The notes below the pieces were generated by a model, which saw only the letters and a program-made list of their open reading frames with translations, searched no databases and was not told where the DNA came from. This document shows, one piece after another, positions 11,723 through 21,982 of a stretch of DNA of 64,000 bases. The position numbers and the translations under genes are program-made. Every line of letters begins with the position of its first letter. Position 1 is the stretch's first letter. Source of the stretch: CAVSRC01 sp963781775 (GTDB taxonomy: Bacteria; Pseudomonadota; Alphaproteobacteria; Rhizobiales; Kaistiaceae); the NCBI GenBank assembly GCA_963781775.1, contig CAWAHE010000011.1, forward strand, positions 305,795-369,794, in the 5' to 3' direction.

Positions 11723-12905
11723 ATGCCGATCGTCAACCGTTTCGCCGAATTCCAGGACGATATCGTCGCCTGGCGGCGCGATCTCCATCGCCACCCCGAG
11801 CTGTCTCTACGAGGTTCACCGCACGGCCGCGACGCGTGGCCGACAGGCTGCGCGAGTTCGGCGTCGACGAGGTGACGACCGGCATCGGGCGCACCGGCGT
11901 GGTCGGCGTCATCCGCGGCCGCAACAACGACAGCGGCAAGGTGATCGGCCTGCGCGCCGACATGGACGCGCTGCCGATCATCGAGACAGACCGGCAAGCC
12001 CTACGCCTCGAGCCATCCCGGGCATGATGCACGCCTGCGGCCATGACGGGCACACCGCCATGCTGCTCGGCGCCGCCCGCTACCTCGCCGAGACGCGCAA
12101 CTTCGACGGCACCGCCATCGTCATCTTCCAGCCCGCCGAAGAAGGCGGCGGCGGCGGCAAGGCGATGGTCGAGGACGGCCTGATGGATCGCTGGGGCATC
12201 CAGCGAGGTCTACGGCATGCACAACATGCCCGGGCTGCGCTGTCGGCAAGTTCGCCACGCGGCCGGGCCCGATCATGGCCTCGACCGACGAGTTCACCAT
12301 CGACGTCACCGGCCGCGGCGGCCACGCCGCCCGCCCGCACGAGACCATCGATCCGATCGTCGATCGGCGCCGCGCATCGTCAGGCGCTGCAGACGATCGT
12401 CGTCGCGCACCGTCGACCCGATCGATTCCGCCGTCGTTTCGGTGACGACGCTTCCACGCGGGCGACGCCTACAACGTCATCGCCGACACCGCCGAAGTCG
12501 CCGGCACGGTGCGCTACGCTCACAGGCGGAGGTCCGCGACCTCGCTCGAGAAGCGCATCCGCGAAATCGCCGCCAGCGATCGCCGCCGCGCACGGGGCGA
12601 GCGCCAGCGTCTACTACGACCGCAATTACCCGGTCACCCGCAACGATCCCGACGCCGCCAGCTTCGCCGCCGCCGTCGCCGGCGAGGTCGTCGGCGAGCC
12701 GCAATGCTCGACACCGACGCCTCGCCGCTGCTCGGCGGCGAGGATTTCTCCTACATGCTGGAGGCCCGGCCCGGCGCCTTCGATTTTCATCGGCAACGGC
12801 GACAGCGCCGGCCTGCACAATGCCACCTACGATTTCAACGACGAGATCATCCCGATCGGCTGTTCCTACTGGGCCCGGCTGGTCGAGACGGCGATGCCGG
12901 CCTGA
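11723..12905 (+). CDS. M20D-family amidohydrolase (hippurate/N-acyl-amino-acid hydrolase type), multiple indels
   Basis: Zinc-dependent hydrolase of N-acyl amino acids. Starts MPIVNRFAEFQDDIVAWRRDLHRHPEL, typical of the family. Then GLRADMDALPI, MHACGHDGHTAMLLGAARYLA (metal ligands H/D), FQPAEEGGGGGKAMVEDGLMD (catalytic Glu-Glu pair), GHAARPHETIDPI and LGGEDFSYMLEARPGAF (final metal-ligand region). The coding frame changes about twenty times by single bases on codon boundaries; the corrected protein is about 385 residues. Its position 67 bp after ureG suggests co-transcription, feeding nitrogen recovery from amides together with urease, but that is inference. Confidence 0.88.
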
Positions 12906-12992
12906 GTTCGCGGGACTGGTTTCGGCAGTGGCAATGGTGTCCGTCTTGGCATTAGAGTGCGCCGCGATTTGCCACATTCCGGGAATCGAGCA

Positions 12993-14813
12993 ATGGCCTT
13001 CGGCCTGACCCTGCCCAAGATTGCCCGCGATGGCTCCCTGTCGCTGATCGGACGGCTGTTCCGGGAGACCGGCCGCGAATTTATCTGGCGCTATGCGTGG
13101 GTGCTCGCCCTCGGCCTCATCACCGCCGGCACCACCGCCCTCAACGCCTGGCTGATCAAGGACATCGTCAACAAGGTGTTCTTCGATCGTCAGGCGGAAA
13201 TGCTGTGGCTGCTCACCGCGGTCATCGTCACCAACGGCTTCGTGCGCGGCTACACCCTTTATGCCTCGGCGGTTGCGCTCGGACGCATCGGCAATGCCAT
13301 TGTCGCGCGCGTGCAGAACCGGATTTTCAATCACGTGCTCAATCTGGGCATCGACTTCTTCAACCGCACGCCGTCGAGCCAGCTTGTCACGCGCATGTCG
13401 CAGAACGCTTCCGCCGCCCGCCAGGTAATCTCGACCGTCGTCACTTCGGCCGGCCGCGACTTCCTCTCCCTGGTCGGCCTGATCGGGGTCATGGTCGTCC
13501 AGAGCCCGCTCATGTCGCTGATCGTCCTGGTCGTCGGCCCGATCACCATCGTCGGCATCAACGGCCTGATCAAGCGCGTGCGCGGCGTCGCCCGTGCGCA
13601 GTTCTTCTCCACATCCCAGGTCGTCTCCGATATGCAGGAGACCGCCGCCGGCATTCGTATCGTCAAGGCCTTCAATCTGGAAGACATCATGCGCCGGCGC
13701 ATGGCCGCCTCGGTCAAAGAGGTGCGCAAACGGGCCGACAAGATCGTGCGCATCGGCGCGCGCTCCAGCCCGCTGATGGAGGTAACCGGCGGCCTCGCCA
13801 TCGCGCTGATCGTGCTGTGGGCGGGCTACCAGGCCATCTATTACAACGTACAGCCTGGCGCGCTGATGTCGTTCATCGCCGCCATCGCGCTCGCCTACGA
13901 ACCAGCCAAGCGTCTCGCCCGCATGCAGATCACGCTGGAGACCGGCCTCGTCGGCGTCCGCCTCATGTATGAGTTGCTCGACGAACCGATCACCTTGAAG
14001 GCCAACGAAGACGGGCCCGACCTCAAGGTTTCCGCCGGCGAAGTCGTTTTCGACTCCGTCGATTTCTCCTATCGCGACGGCGCCGGCCTGTTCGCAGACG
14101 TCGACTTCGTCGCGCCCGGCGGCAAGACCACTGCCCTCGTCGGCCCCTCGGGCGGCGGCAAGAGCTCCATGATCGCACTGATCCAGCGCTTCTTCGACGT
14201 CGCCGGCGGCCGCATCCTCATCGATGGACAGGATATTTCCACCGTTCGCCTCGCCTCGCTCCGCGACCATATCGCGCTGGTCAGCCAGGAGACCGTGCTT
14301 TTCCACGACACCATCCGCGAAAACATCCGCTTCGGCCGCCCCGACGCCAGCGACGCCGAGATCGAGCGCGCCGCCCGCGACGCCCTCGCCCACGATTTCA
14401 TCATGGCCACCGAAGATGGCTACGACACGCAGCTTGGCGACAACGCCATGCAGCTCTCTGGCGGCCAGCGCCAGCGCATCGCTATCGCCCGCGCCATGCT
14501 TCGCGACGCCCGCATCGTTCTGCTCGACGAGGCGACCTCTGCGCTCGACACCGAATCGGAACATCAGGTGCAGGTCGCCTTCGACCGCCTGACCAAGGAC
14601 CGCACCACCATCGTGATCGCCCATCGCCTGTCGACCGTGCTCGGCGCCGACAAGATCTGTGTCCTGGTTGATGGCGAGATTGTCGAGGAAGGCCGCCACA
14701 GCGATTTGCTGGCCCGCGGCAAGTACTATGCCCGCCTCTATCACCTGCAATTCAAGCGGCACGAAGCTGCCGAAGCAGGCGAGGCGCCGGCGACCGCCAT
14801 TCCGGCCGAATAG
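12993..14813 (+). CDS. ABC exporter, fused permease-ATPase (MsbA-like)
   Basis: 606 residues from ATG 12993, preceded by a GAG-containing ribosome-binding region. The six-helix exporter domain (about residues 35-310) is followed by an ATPase domain with Walker A GPSGGGKSS, Q-loop VSQETVLF, signature LSGGQRQR, Walker B IVLLDEATSALD and H-loop IAHRLSTV. The order and length match MsbA/LipA-type half-transporters that flip lipids or lipopolysaccharide precursors across the inner membrane. It is intact and is the last gene before the tRNA-derived attachment site. Confidence 0.88.
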   Translation: MAFGLTLPKIARDGSLSLIGRLFRETGREFIWRYAWVLALGLITAGTTALNAWLIKDIVNKVFFDRQAEMLWLLTAVIVTNGFVRGYTLYASAVALGRIGNAIVARVQNRIFNHVLNLGIDFFNRTPSSQLVTRMSQNASAARQVISTVVTSAGRDFLSLVGLIGVMVVQSPLMSLIVLVVGPITIVGINGLIKRVRGVARAQFFSTSQVVSDMQETAAGIRIVKAFNLEDIMRRRMAASVKEVRKRADKIVRIGARSSPLMEVTGGLAIALIVLWAGYQAIYYNVQPGALMSFIAAIALAYEPAKRLARMQITLETGLVGVRLMYELLDEPITLKANEDGPDLKVSAGEVVFDSVDFSYRDGAGLFADVDFVAPGGKTTALVGPSGGGKSSMIALIQRFFDVAGGRILIDGQDISTVRLASLRDHIALVSQETVLFHDTIRENIRFGRPDASDAEIERAARDALAHDFIMATEDGYDTQLGDNAMQLSGGQRQRIAIARAMLRDARIVLLDEATSALDTESEHQVQVAFDRLTKDRTTIVIAHRLSTVLGADKICVLVDGEIVEEGRHSDLLARGKYYARLYHLQFKRHEAAEAGEAPATAIPAE

Positions 14814-14824
14814 CTATGCGGATT

Positions 14825-14880
14825 TGGTGCCCCTGACCCGGGTCGAACGGGTACGCCCTTTCGGGCAACAGATTTTGAGT
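14825..14880 (-). other. att site: 3' half of a tRNA-Leu(CAA) gene
   Basis: Read on the minus strand, this is the anticodon loop CTCAAAA with anticodon CAA, the 3' anticodon stem, a long variable arm (GCCC GAAA GGGC hairpin), a T arm with TTCGACC between ACCCG and CGGGT, and the acceptor end AGGGGCACCA. The 5' half is missing: beyond 14880 the bases no longer fit the tRNA. Retention of a tRNA 3' half ending in the anticodon stem, next to a tyrosine integrase gene, is the classic product of integration into the 3' end of a tRNA gene. The intact tRNA is expected at the opposite end of the island. Confidence 0.85.
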
Positions 14881-15033
14881 TAGTTTGAATTGCTTTTCAG
14901 GGCGTTTCAGTCAGTTGCATCGCGGCCAAATCGCCGTTGAGTTTCTTGCGTTTTCCGTTTCACGGCATTACATTTGGCAACAGGGTATTGCGGCACCTTG
15001 TATGCCAAGGCGTTGCCAAATCGGAGAACGGAC

Positions 15034-16264
15034 ATGGCGCGGCAGAAGATCACCGACCGTTGGCTTCGGTCGAAAAACGCCGAACCAGGCGAACTATTTT
15101 GACGTGAATTTTCGCGGGTTTGGTGTCCGCGTCAGTCCCAAGGGCCGCAAGACGTTGTTCTCGCCGCCCGCTTCTCTCCCTGGCGCCAATCCCACACGAC
15201 GATCCCTTGGCGTCTATCCAAAAATGACCCTGGAGAAAGCCCGGCAGAAGGCACAGGACTGGAAAAGCCTCTCCGGACAAAGGACTCGACCCTAAAATTG
15301 AAGCGCGGCGTAAGGCAAACGCCGTCACCGTCGCAGACGTGCTGGACCGATTCGTGACCGATCATGTCCAGCAGCTCAAACCCAGAACCGCGCGCGAATA
15401 TCGGCGCTTGATCGAAACGCTGCTGAAGCCGCGTCTCGGTCGTTTGCCTATCCGCGAGATTACGAGCAATGACGTTTCCGAAGCCTACCAAGCTTGGCGA
15501 TCGAAGCCGACGCAGGCATCTTTCGCCGTTCGCGTTCTGTCGTCGGCAATGTCACTAGCCGAACAATGGAAGTTGCGCGGCGACGGCACGAATCCCTGTT
15601 GGATCTGTATGAAGGCGAGCCGGCGGCGCGAGTATTTATTTAGCGACGCCCAAGTCGCGCGACTTCTGCAGGCAATCGACGAGCTTGAAATGGCTAAGAC
15701 GAGGAAGGGAAGAATTTCTCCATCTGTGGCGCTCGCCTTGCGGCTTCTGTTCGCTACAGGTTGCCGCGCGGATGAAATTCCGTCGCTTGAATGGTGCAAT
15801 GTCGATTTCGAAGAAGGCGTTATGCGATGGGGGGATTTCGAGACCGGCTATTGGGAAAAGCCGATCACGGACGAAGTGCTGCCGCTGCTACAGGCCGCTC
15901 CCCGATTTAATGGGATTCCTTGGGTTTGTCCGTCGCCGAATTGAATAAAGATGCCCCTCGGGACGCTTGAGGCTGGATTTGAACGCGCCATGGCACTGGC
16001 AGGGGTCGAACCAAATACGAAGACGGTAGCTTGATTTTCATCAGACATTGGTTTTCCACCAAGACCTATACCGACGAGAGCGTTCCGCTCCCTCTTCAAA
16101 TGAGCATCGTCGGGCACAAAGCCGTGGCAACCGCAATGAGATACACGCACGTCACGCGTGAAAAACTAAAAGAAGCCGGAGCAGGCGCTGCGAAGCGGCG
16201 AGGCGCAATGCTGGACGAAGCGCGCAAGAGCGGGAAGATCGTGCAATTGAGGCCCAAACTGTAG
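15034..16264 (+). pseudogene. Tyrosine integrase with N-terminal arm-binding domain, several frameshifts
   Basis: MARQKITDRWLRSKNAEPGE starts an integrase of the P4/DUF4102 type, followed in the next frame by YFDVNFRGFGVRVSPKGRKTLF and TRRSLGVYPKMTLEKARQKA. The core-binding domain (VADVLDRFVTDHVQQLKPRTAREYRRL) and catalytic domain (LALRLLFATGCRADEI with catalytic Arg, SIVGHKAVATAMRYTHV with His and nucleophile Tyr) are present. Box II is damaged: LIFIRHWFST lacks the expected H of HxxR. At least five one-base indels occur, several on codon boundaries, so part of the damage may be a consensus artefact. Its position beside the tRNA-Leu remnant makes it the likely integrase of the island. Confidence 0.82.
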
Positions 16265-16426
16265 CGTGTCCAACGGCGATGAAACGCCATTGACGTTCGA
16301 TTAAGGCGTTCGCGCTACCCTGACTGTGGCTTCATCCAAAAGCCCGCCAAAACATGTTCTCAATCGCCCTGCCCCGACCTTGACTGGTTGCGGCGGGGTA
16401 TTTCCACACCAGAGGAAAGGAGTGCA

Positions 16427-16636
16427 ATGAAACTACTGGCTCTGAGTGACCTTGCCGCCAAGGGAATTCCAGGAAGTCGAGTGACCATATGGCGCCACGT
16501 CCGCGAAGGGATTTTTCCGGCGCCCATTCAAGTTTCGCCGGGCCGAATCGCGTGGATTGAATCTGAGATTGATGCGTGGCTTGACGAGCGCGCCGCCAAT
16601 CATCGCGTACAATACGCGCAACTAGCGGCCGCCTGA
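16427..16636 (+). CDS. AlpA-family DNA-binding regulator/excisionase-like
   Basis: 69 residues with a strong ribosome-binding site (GAAAGGAGTG) just before the ATG. The sequence LLALSDLAAKGIPGSRVTIWRHVREGIFPAPIQVSPGRIAWIESEIDAWL is the winged-helix AlpA/MerR-like fold found in prophages, P4-like satellites and integrative elements, where it controls integrase or excision genes. An in-frame ATG at 16388 lacks a comparable site. It is intact and lies just downstream of the integrase. Confidence 0.85.
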   Translation: MKLLALSDLAAKGIPGSRVTIWRHVREGIFPAPIQVSPGRIAWIESEIDAWLDERAANHRVQYAQLAAA

Positions 16637-16649
16637 TCCGCAAAGAAAA

Positions 16650-16670
16650 CCCGGCGCTGGTAACGCCGGG
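16650..16670 (+). terminator. Hairpin downstream of the alpA-like gene
   Basis: CCCGGCG and CGCCGGG form a perfect 7-bp GC stem around a 7-nt loop, 14 bp after the alpA-like stop. No T-run follows, so Rho-independent termination is possible but unproven. Confidence 0.45.
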
Positions 16671-16761
16671 CTGGGATTGATGACTGCCGATAATGTGAGA
16701 TTTTATTCCTAGCCCGTTTCGAAATAGTTATCAGTGCCGGTTCTTCCCCGAAAGGACCGAG

Positions 16762-17040
16762 ATGAACATCCACTATTACGAATATCGCCGACTGCCTTAC
16801 GTGGCCGTCGCCACGGCCGGCGGATGCGAAGTTTTTGATCGCGACTACGATTCACTGGGCACGCTGCCGATATCGCCCGCCGCACTGCCCGGCGTCGCTG
16901 CGCCCGATGCGCGGCAACGATTTTATCTCTACGGCGACGCGAAGTCGCCGCGCTATGACCGGCAGACGCGGGCACGGCTATTCGCCTTGTTGGAACAGTT
17001 TCCCGCGCTCGCACAGAAGGTCGCGCGAGGCCACGAATGA
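16762..17040 (+). CDS. Hypothetical protein upstream of the primase
   Basis: 92 residues (MNIHYYEYRRLPYVAVATAGG...), preceded by GAAAGGACCGAG, a good ribosome-binding site. Its stop overlaps the next ATG (ATGA), so it is translationally coupled to the primase-polymerase. It contains VFDRDYDSLGTLPI and a C-terminal helix (TRARLFALLEQFPALAQKVARG). I do not recognise a family; gene order suggests a replication-module helper. Confidence 0.65.
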   Translation: MNIHYYEYRRLPYVAVATAGGCEVFDRDYDSLGTLPISPAALPGVAAPDARQRFYLYGDAKSPRYDRQTRARLFALLEQFPALAQKVARGHE

Positions 17041-18965
17041 ATAGCGACGCCTTTCTAGACTTCGCCGAGAAGCACGGCTTTGCATTATTCCCGGTTGTCC
17101 CCAGCACGAAGAAGCCGGCGCTTGCCGGCGGCTGGGGCGACCTCGCAACGGACAATCGCCAGCAATGGGAGCAATGGATTGCCGACGGCCATGGCCTCGC
17201 GATCTACGCCAAGGCTTCGCACCTACTTATTGTCGACGTTGATGTGAAACACGTCGGCATTGAAGCAGCAGGGCCGGCATGGTGCGCCATGGCGGCTGAA
17301 CTAGGTATCGATCCGGCGCGGCCTCATATGTATACGCCTTCGGGCGGTTGGCACTATTGGGTTCGCCTGCCGCCATCGCCGCCGCCTCTGCGTGGCGTGC
17401 TCTCGATCCCCGATTCCCAAGGGCACGAATTCGTTAGCATTCGCTATGTCGCCTATGGCGTGGCGCTCGCCCCCGGCTACACATTCCGCAACGAACCGCT
17501 GACGGATGCTTCGCCCAATCTAGTGGCGCGAATGCAATCGAAGCCGGACGCCACCGTTGTGCCGCACAGTCACGGTGCGGGCCTGGGCGATTGCGACTTC
17601 AAAGAAATCGAGGCGCAGATTAACGCCCTGCTTCCGACCGGCTACTTCGACGGCGAGACCAAATGGTTGCATTCTGTTTGGGCAATCCGGCGAAGTTTCG
17701 GCGACGCTGGATGGCCGCTCGCGGAGCGGATCAGCTACGCCGATTACAAGGAACGATTGGCTAGGGATTGGGCGCGGGAGGATCCGAATAAAAACGGACC
17801 TTCCGCCGCAATGTTTGAGGGGCCAGCCCGTCGAGCCGGGTGGAGCAAATCGGAAATGTTCGCACCGGCATTGGCGAGCGTGGCGCATAAAATATCGGCC
17901 ACCCCGTTTGTGTGGGTCGATCCGGCGACAATTCCGCAGCGCGGTTGGATTTACGGCAACGCGATCATTCGCAAGCATCTTTCCGTCACCGTCGCGACGG
18001 CAGGTACAGGCAAGTCGACCAAAAAAATAACGGACGCGCTCGCGATGGCGAGCGGACGCACCTTGTTACACGATAAGCCGCACGGGAAATTCCGCGTTTG
18101 GCTGTGGAACGGTGAAGACCCGTATGATGAGCTGCAGCGTCGCATCGCCGCCGCAGCACTTCATCACAAATTGGCGACGGAGGATTTCGCCGAACGGCTT
18201 TTCGTCGACTCCGGTCGGCGATATGGAAATTCGACTCGCCCACCTGGACGACAAGAAGGCGACAATCGCGGTGCCGGTCGTCGACGACTTGATAAAGACT
18301 ATTCGGCGAACCATATCGATGTGGTGGTCATCGATCCGTTCGTTTCGTCACATTCGGTCGGCGAAAACGACAATAACGCTATCGACCTCGTTACGAAGAT
18401 GTGGGCAAAAATCGCGGATGCGACCGATTGCGCCGTTGATCTGGTGCATCATCCTCGCAAGACCGGCGGCGATGCGATCGACGCGGAGGATGCGCGCGGC
18501 GCCAGTGCTCTTATTGCTACCGCGCGAATTGCCGAGACGCTGAACGTGATGACCGCAGAAGAGGCGACGAAGGCGGGCATCGAAAATCGCTTCCCTTATG
18601 TCCGTGTTGATAATGCCAAGGCCAATCTCGCGCCACGCGAAGACCGAGCGCGCTGGCTCAAGATCGAAAACATTCCGCTCGGCAACGGGTGGCTTGGCTG
18701 GTGGTGACCGCGTGGCGTCATGGTCCGGTGGCAATGGCCGGATGCCATGGACGGGATTACCACGAACGACGTGGCGGCCGCCAGGCGGCTGTGGCGGGCG
18801 GGACGTGGCGGAGAGTGCCAAGCGAAGGATTGGGTCGGCAAGCCCGTGGCGGAAGCCCTGGACCTTGATCTGAATGAACCATCGGCAAGAACAAAAGTGC
18901 GCGGCTTGGTCCGGCGGTGGCTCGCCACGGGCGCGTTGATTACGGCCACCGGCAAAAGACGATAA
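17037..18965 (+). CDS. Bifunctional primase-polymerase / RepA-like ATPase, frame-disturbed
   Basis: The N-terminal prim-pol domain has the LIVDVDVKH acidic motif (DxD) and TPSGGWHYWVR (the sGGxH motif). The middle-to-C-terminal part is a RecA/RepA-like ATPase with Walker A ATAGTGKST, Walker B IDVVVIDPFVSSHS and VHHPRKTGG. A +1 then -1 shift between about 18215 and 18310 garbles 30 residues; the correct reading there is MEIRLAHLDDKKATIAVP. A further shift near 18707 creates a false stop, and the true C-terminus (QWPDAMDGITTNDVAAARRL...) ends at 18965. Such proteins initiate replication of satellite phages and integrative elements. Confidence 0.82.
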
Positions 18966-19070
18966 ACGGAACCCCCGGCTATTCGTGAAGGTGGGGCAGG
19001 CGGTGCAACTTCCACCGCCACCGGCTTGACATTATCCCCGCCCCACCACCCTGCCACCCCTATAAAGGGG

Positions 19071-19154
19071 TGTGGCAGGTGTGGCAGTGGGGCAATGGGG
19101 GTTTTGCGCGCTGCCACACCACCTCCAAAACACTGGTGTGGCAGGGTGTGGCAG
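19071..19154 (+). repeat. Iteron-like direct repeats of TGTGGCAG
   Basis: Four direct copies of TGTGGCAG start at 19071, 19080, 19137 and 19147, as two pairs spaced 9-10 bp and each followed by TGGGGCA. Inverted copies (CTGCCAC) occur at about 19051 and 19111. They lie in the 433-bp non-coding gap between the primase-polymerase and the terminase genes, which otherwise holds nothing I can identify. The arrangement is compatible with a replication origin or a regulator-binding array of the satellite-like block. Confidence 0.55.
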
Positions 19155-19398
19155 TGGGGCACTTCGCTACTGGCAACTGCTATTTCAAGGAAACCAGGAG
19201 CGTCCTAATCCGCGCGGCTTTCAGCGACCTATTGCGCTTGGATTTAAAGCGAACAACTAATTTCGAATTTGTCGTCTGATGCCTGATATGCGCGGAATGT
19301 CGCCATTTGTGCAGGTGTTCATAATCGACTAAGCTACTTGGCATATACTTGGCAACAGTTGACATGATTTCGCGCCAAATTTTCGCACATGGAGTTTT

Positions 19399-20010
19399 GT
19401 GAGTTGGCCTGGACGTAGATGCGCCTGTTGCTTGCACCCTGAAAGGTGGCGCATCGAACTGCTCCGGGCCGGTGGCGCGTCGCTCGACTCGCTCGCCGAA
19501 AAATTCGGCATTAGCCGCGACAGCATCGCACGCCACTGGCACAACCATGTCTCGGCTGAAGCCAAGGCCGGCTATCTCGCCGGGCCGGCACAAATGGACG
19601 CACTGGCGACCAGGGCAGCCGACGAAGCCGATAGCGTTCTCGACTATTTGCGTATCGTCCGCACGTCGCTGATGTCGTCATTGGCAGCCTGTAGTGAGGC
19701 AGGCGACGCTCGCGGCGTTGCCCTGGTCGCCGGCACTCTCATTGCGACACTGGAACGGATAGGTCGCCTGACCGGGCAAATCGCGGCCATCGCCGGCACC
19801 ACGAATAACTTCAACATCGCCCTAATCAATTCGCCCGCCTTCGCACAGGTGCAGGTGGAAATCCTTCGCGCCCTGGCGCCCTACGCGAACGCGCGCATGG
19901 CGGTAGTCGACGCGCTGCGCCGGCTAGACAGCGATACAGCCGATACGAAGATGATTGAAGCGCGCGTCCAGCCGCCGCCGTCCAAAACGTTACCGCCGCC
20001 GCCATGTTGA
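19399..20010 (+). CDS. Terminase small subunit-like protein
   Basis: 203 residues from GTG 19399. The N-terminal CCLHPERWRIELLRAGGASLDSLAEKFGISRDSIARHWHNHVS combines a Cys/His-containing start with a helix-turn-helix, typical of DNA-recognition subunits in phage packaging. The rest is helical and ends in a proline-rich tail. It overlaps the large terminase gene by 7 bp, which supports the assignment. The function would be recognition of the packaging site. Confidence 0.65.
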   Translation: MSWPGRRCACCLHPERWRIELLRAGGASLDSLAEKFGISRDSIARHWHNHVSAEAKAGYLAGPAQMDALATRAADEADSVLDYLRIVRTSLMSSLAACSEAGDARGVALVAGTLIATLERIGRLTGQIAAIAGTTNNFNIALINSPAFAQVQVEILRALAPYANARMAVVDALRRLDSDTADTKMIEARVQPPPSKTLPPPPC

Positions 20011-21317
20011 TGAAGTCGAATAGCATCGCTGGCACACTCGCGGACGCCCTTGCAGACGGTGGGTGGCGGTCAAAGGCGAGGCCGTCACAGTTACCGCCCC
20101 CTGGCGATTGGAACGGCTGGCTGGTCATGGCCGGTCGCGGCTGGGGCAAGAATTTTACGGGCGCAGGCTGGGTTAGCGAGCTAGTCGAGATCGGCGCCGC
20201 CGGACGCGTTGCACTTATCGCGGCTACGGCGGCCGATGCGCGCGACGTGATGGTGGAAGGGGAGTCGGGGATTCTCGCCACCGCACCGGCATGGAATCGG
20301 CCGATCTATGAGCCATCAAAGCGTCGTTTAAGCTGGTCGAATGGTGCGATAGCCACGACCTATTCGAGCGAGGAAGCCGACCGCTTGCGCGGCCCTCAAC
20401 ATGACACGGCATGGTGCGACGAACTCGGCGCTTGGAACGAGCCTCAATCAACGTGGGATATGCTGCAATTCGGCCTTCGCCTGGGTAAACATCCGCGTTG
20501 GCTTGTCACTACAACGCCGCGACCAATCAAGATTTTAAAGGCATTGCTTGCCCGTGAAGGCCGCGACGTAGTTGTGACGCGGGGCAACACGTTTGAGAAC
20601 GAGGCAAACTTGGCGCCGACGTTCTTAGCCGCGTTGCGCGATCGATATGAAGGCACGCGGCTAGGCCGGCAGGAAATCAACGCCGAACTTCTGAGCGACA
20701 CACCCGGCGCATTGTGGTCTCTCACCTGGTTGGATCGTGATCGCGTCGCCCAGGCGCCGGCCGAATTGAAGCGCGTTGTGGTCAGTGTCGATCCGGCGGT
20801 TTCGAACAATGCGGGTTCGGACGAAACGGGCATTATCGTCGCTGGCATCGGTGGCAATGACCACTATTACATTTTGGAGGATCTGTCCGGCCGATTTGCA
20901 CCGCACGACTGGGCGAAAGTCGCGGTCGCAGCTTATCATCGCCATAAGGCCGATCGGATTATTGGCGAGAAAAATCAAGGCGGCGACTTGATCGAAAGCA
21001 CCATCCGCACGGGCGATCCCAACGTCGCCTTCCGGAGCGTTCATGCCACCCGTGCGAAGGCAGTTCGCGCCGAACCGATTAGCGCCCTTTATGAGCAAGG
21101 ACGATGCCACCACGTCGGCACGTTGCCGACTTTGGAAGATCAAATGTGCAATTTTTCCTCCGACTTCGACCGCTCACGCGCGGGCTACTCGCCGGATCGT
21201 GTCGACAGTTTGGTTTGGGGACTAACCGAATTAAGCGGGCAAGTCGCGGCGCCGTTTGTATGGGTGGTCGGCGACAAGGCGATCAACCAAGATGGCGAGG
21301 ACGTGACGGCGCGCTAG
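20004..21317 (+). CDS. Phage terminase large subunit
   Basis: 437 residues. The ATPase half holds MAGRGWGKNFTGAGWVSEL, aligned with the usual GRGWGKT Walker A, then a coupling TTPRP motif (WLVTTTPRPIKILKALL). The nuclease half holds VVVSVDPAVSNNAGSDETGIIVAG and later acidic residues (DRVDSLVWGLTELS). It is the packaging motor for phage DNA. The Walker A Lys is followed by Asn rather than Thr/Ser, which would impair ATP hydrolysis if real. No portal, capsid or tail genes follow; IS remnants replace them. Confidence 0.85.
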   Translation: MLMKSNSIAGTLADALADGGWRSKARPSQLPPPGDWNGWLVMAGRGWGKNFTGAGWVSELVEIGAAGRVALIAATAADARDVMVEGESGILATAPAWNRPIYEPSKRRLSWSNGAIATTYSSEEADRLRGPQHDTAWCDELGAWNEPQSTWDMLQFGLRLGKHPRWLVTTTPRPIKILKALLAREGRDVVVTRGNTFENEANLAPTFLAALRDRYEGTRLGRQEINAELLSDTPGALWSLTWLDRDRVAQAPAELKRVVVSVDPAVSNNAGSDETGIIVAGIGGNDHYYILEDLSGRFAPHDWAKVAVAAYHRHKADRIIGEKNQGGDLIESTIRTGDPNVAFRSVHATRAKAVRAEPISALYEQGRCHHVGTLPTLEDQMCNFSSDFDRSRAGYSPDRVDSLVWGLTELSGQVAAPFVWVVGDKAINQDGEDVTAR

Positions 21318-21914
21318 ACTTTCGTCGTCTTGGGCGAGTGTGCCGCGCGACCGTATCCTCGACTTCCTTGTCTGGATTAAATCCAACACTTGGTGCCCGC
21401 GCCTGACGGCGGCGATGATTTTGTCGGGATCGGCGGTCCAGGTGAAGGGTTTGGGCATTTGATTGGTGTCCTCGACAAAGCGGTTGATGGCGACCTGGAG
21501 ATCGACGACGGATCGGAAGACGCCGCGCTTCAATCGTCGCTTCGACAGCTTGGCGAAGAAGCCCTCGACCGCGTTGAGCCACGAGCACGAGGTCGGCACG
21601 AAGTGGAAGGTGAAGCGTTCATGCCGGCCGAGCCACTGGCGCACCTTGGGGTGCTTATGGGCGGCGTAGTTGTCGAGGACGACGTGGATCAGCTTGCCGG
21701 CCGGCACCTCGGCCTCGATGGCGTTGAGGAAGCGGATGAACTCCTGGTGGCGGTGGCGCTGCATGTTGCGGCCGATGACGGTGCCGTCGAGCACGTTGAG
21801 AGCGGCGAACAGTGTGGTGGTGCCGTTTCGCTTGTAATCATGCGTCATGGTGCCGGCACGCCCCTTCTTCAGCGGCAGGCCAGGCTGGGTACGGTCGAGG
21901 GCCTGGATCTGGCC
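21231..21914 (-). pseudogene. Truncated IS630-family transposase
   Basis: The C-terminal DDE half is clear: TMTHDYKRNGTTTLFAALNVLDG, VVLDNYAAHKHPKVRQWL (second Asp) and SCSWLNAVEGFFAKLSKRRLKRG (Glu). Upstream the frame stays open through ALDRTQPGLPLKKGRAG to about 21914 and then stops matching, so the N-terminus is missing. Downstream of GHQVLD (about 21380) the reading frame continues into unrelated DNA overlapping the terminase 3' end. It is therefore truncated at both ends, by the IS110-type element on one side and at the prophage junction on the other. Confidence 0.8.
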
Positions 21915-21982
21915 CTACGTCCTGCCGGACGCATCCGCCGAAGCGGATTCTGTGATCTCTATTCCGGGTTGCTCCTTTTTCC

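Noticed and set aside
13097..13972. 291-codon open frame inside the MsbA-like gene
   Set aside because: It is another frame of the ABC exporter gene, rich in Arg/His with no motifs.
19040..19160. CRISPR array
   Set aside because: The repeats are 8 bp, irregularly spaced and without unique spacers of constant length; iterons fit better. No cas genes are present.
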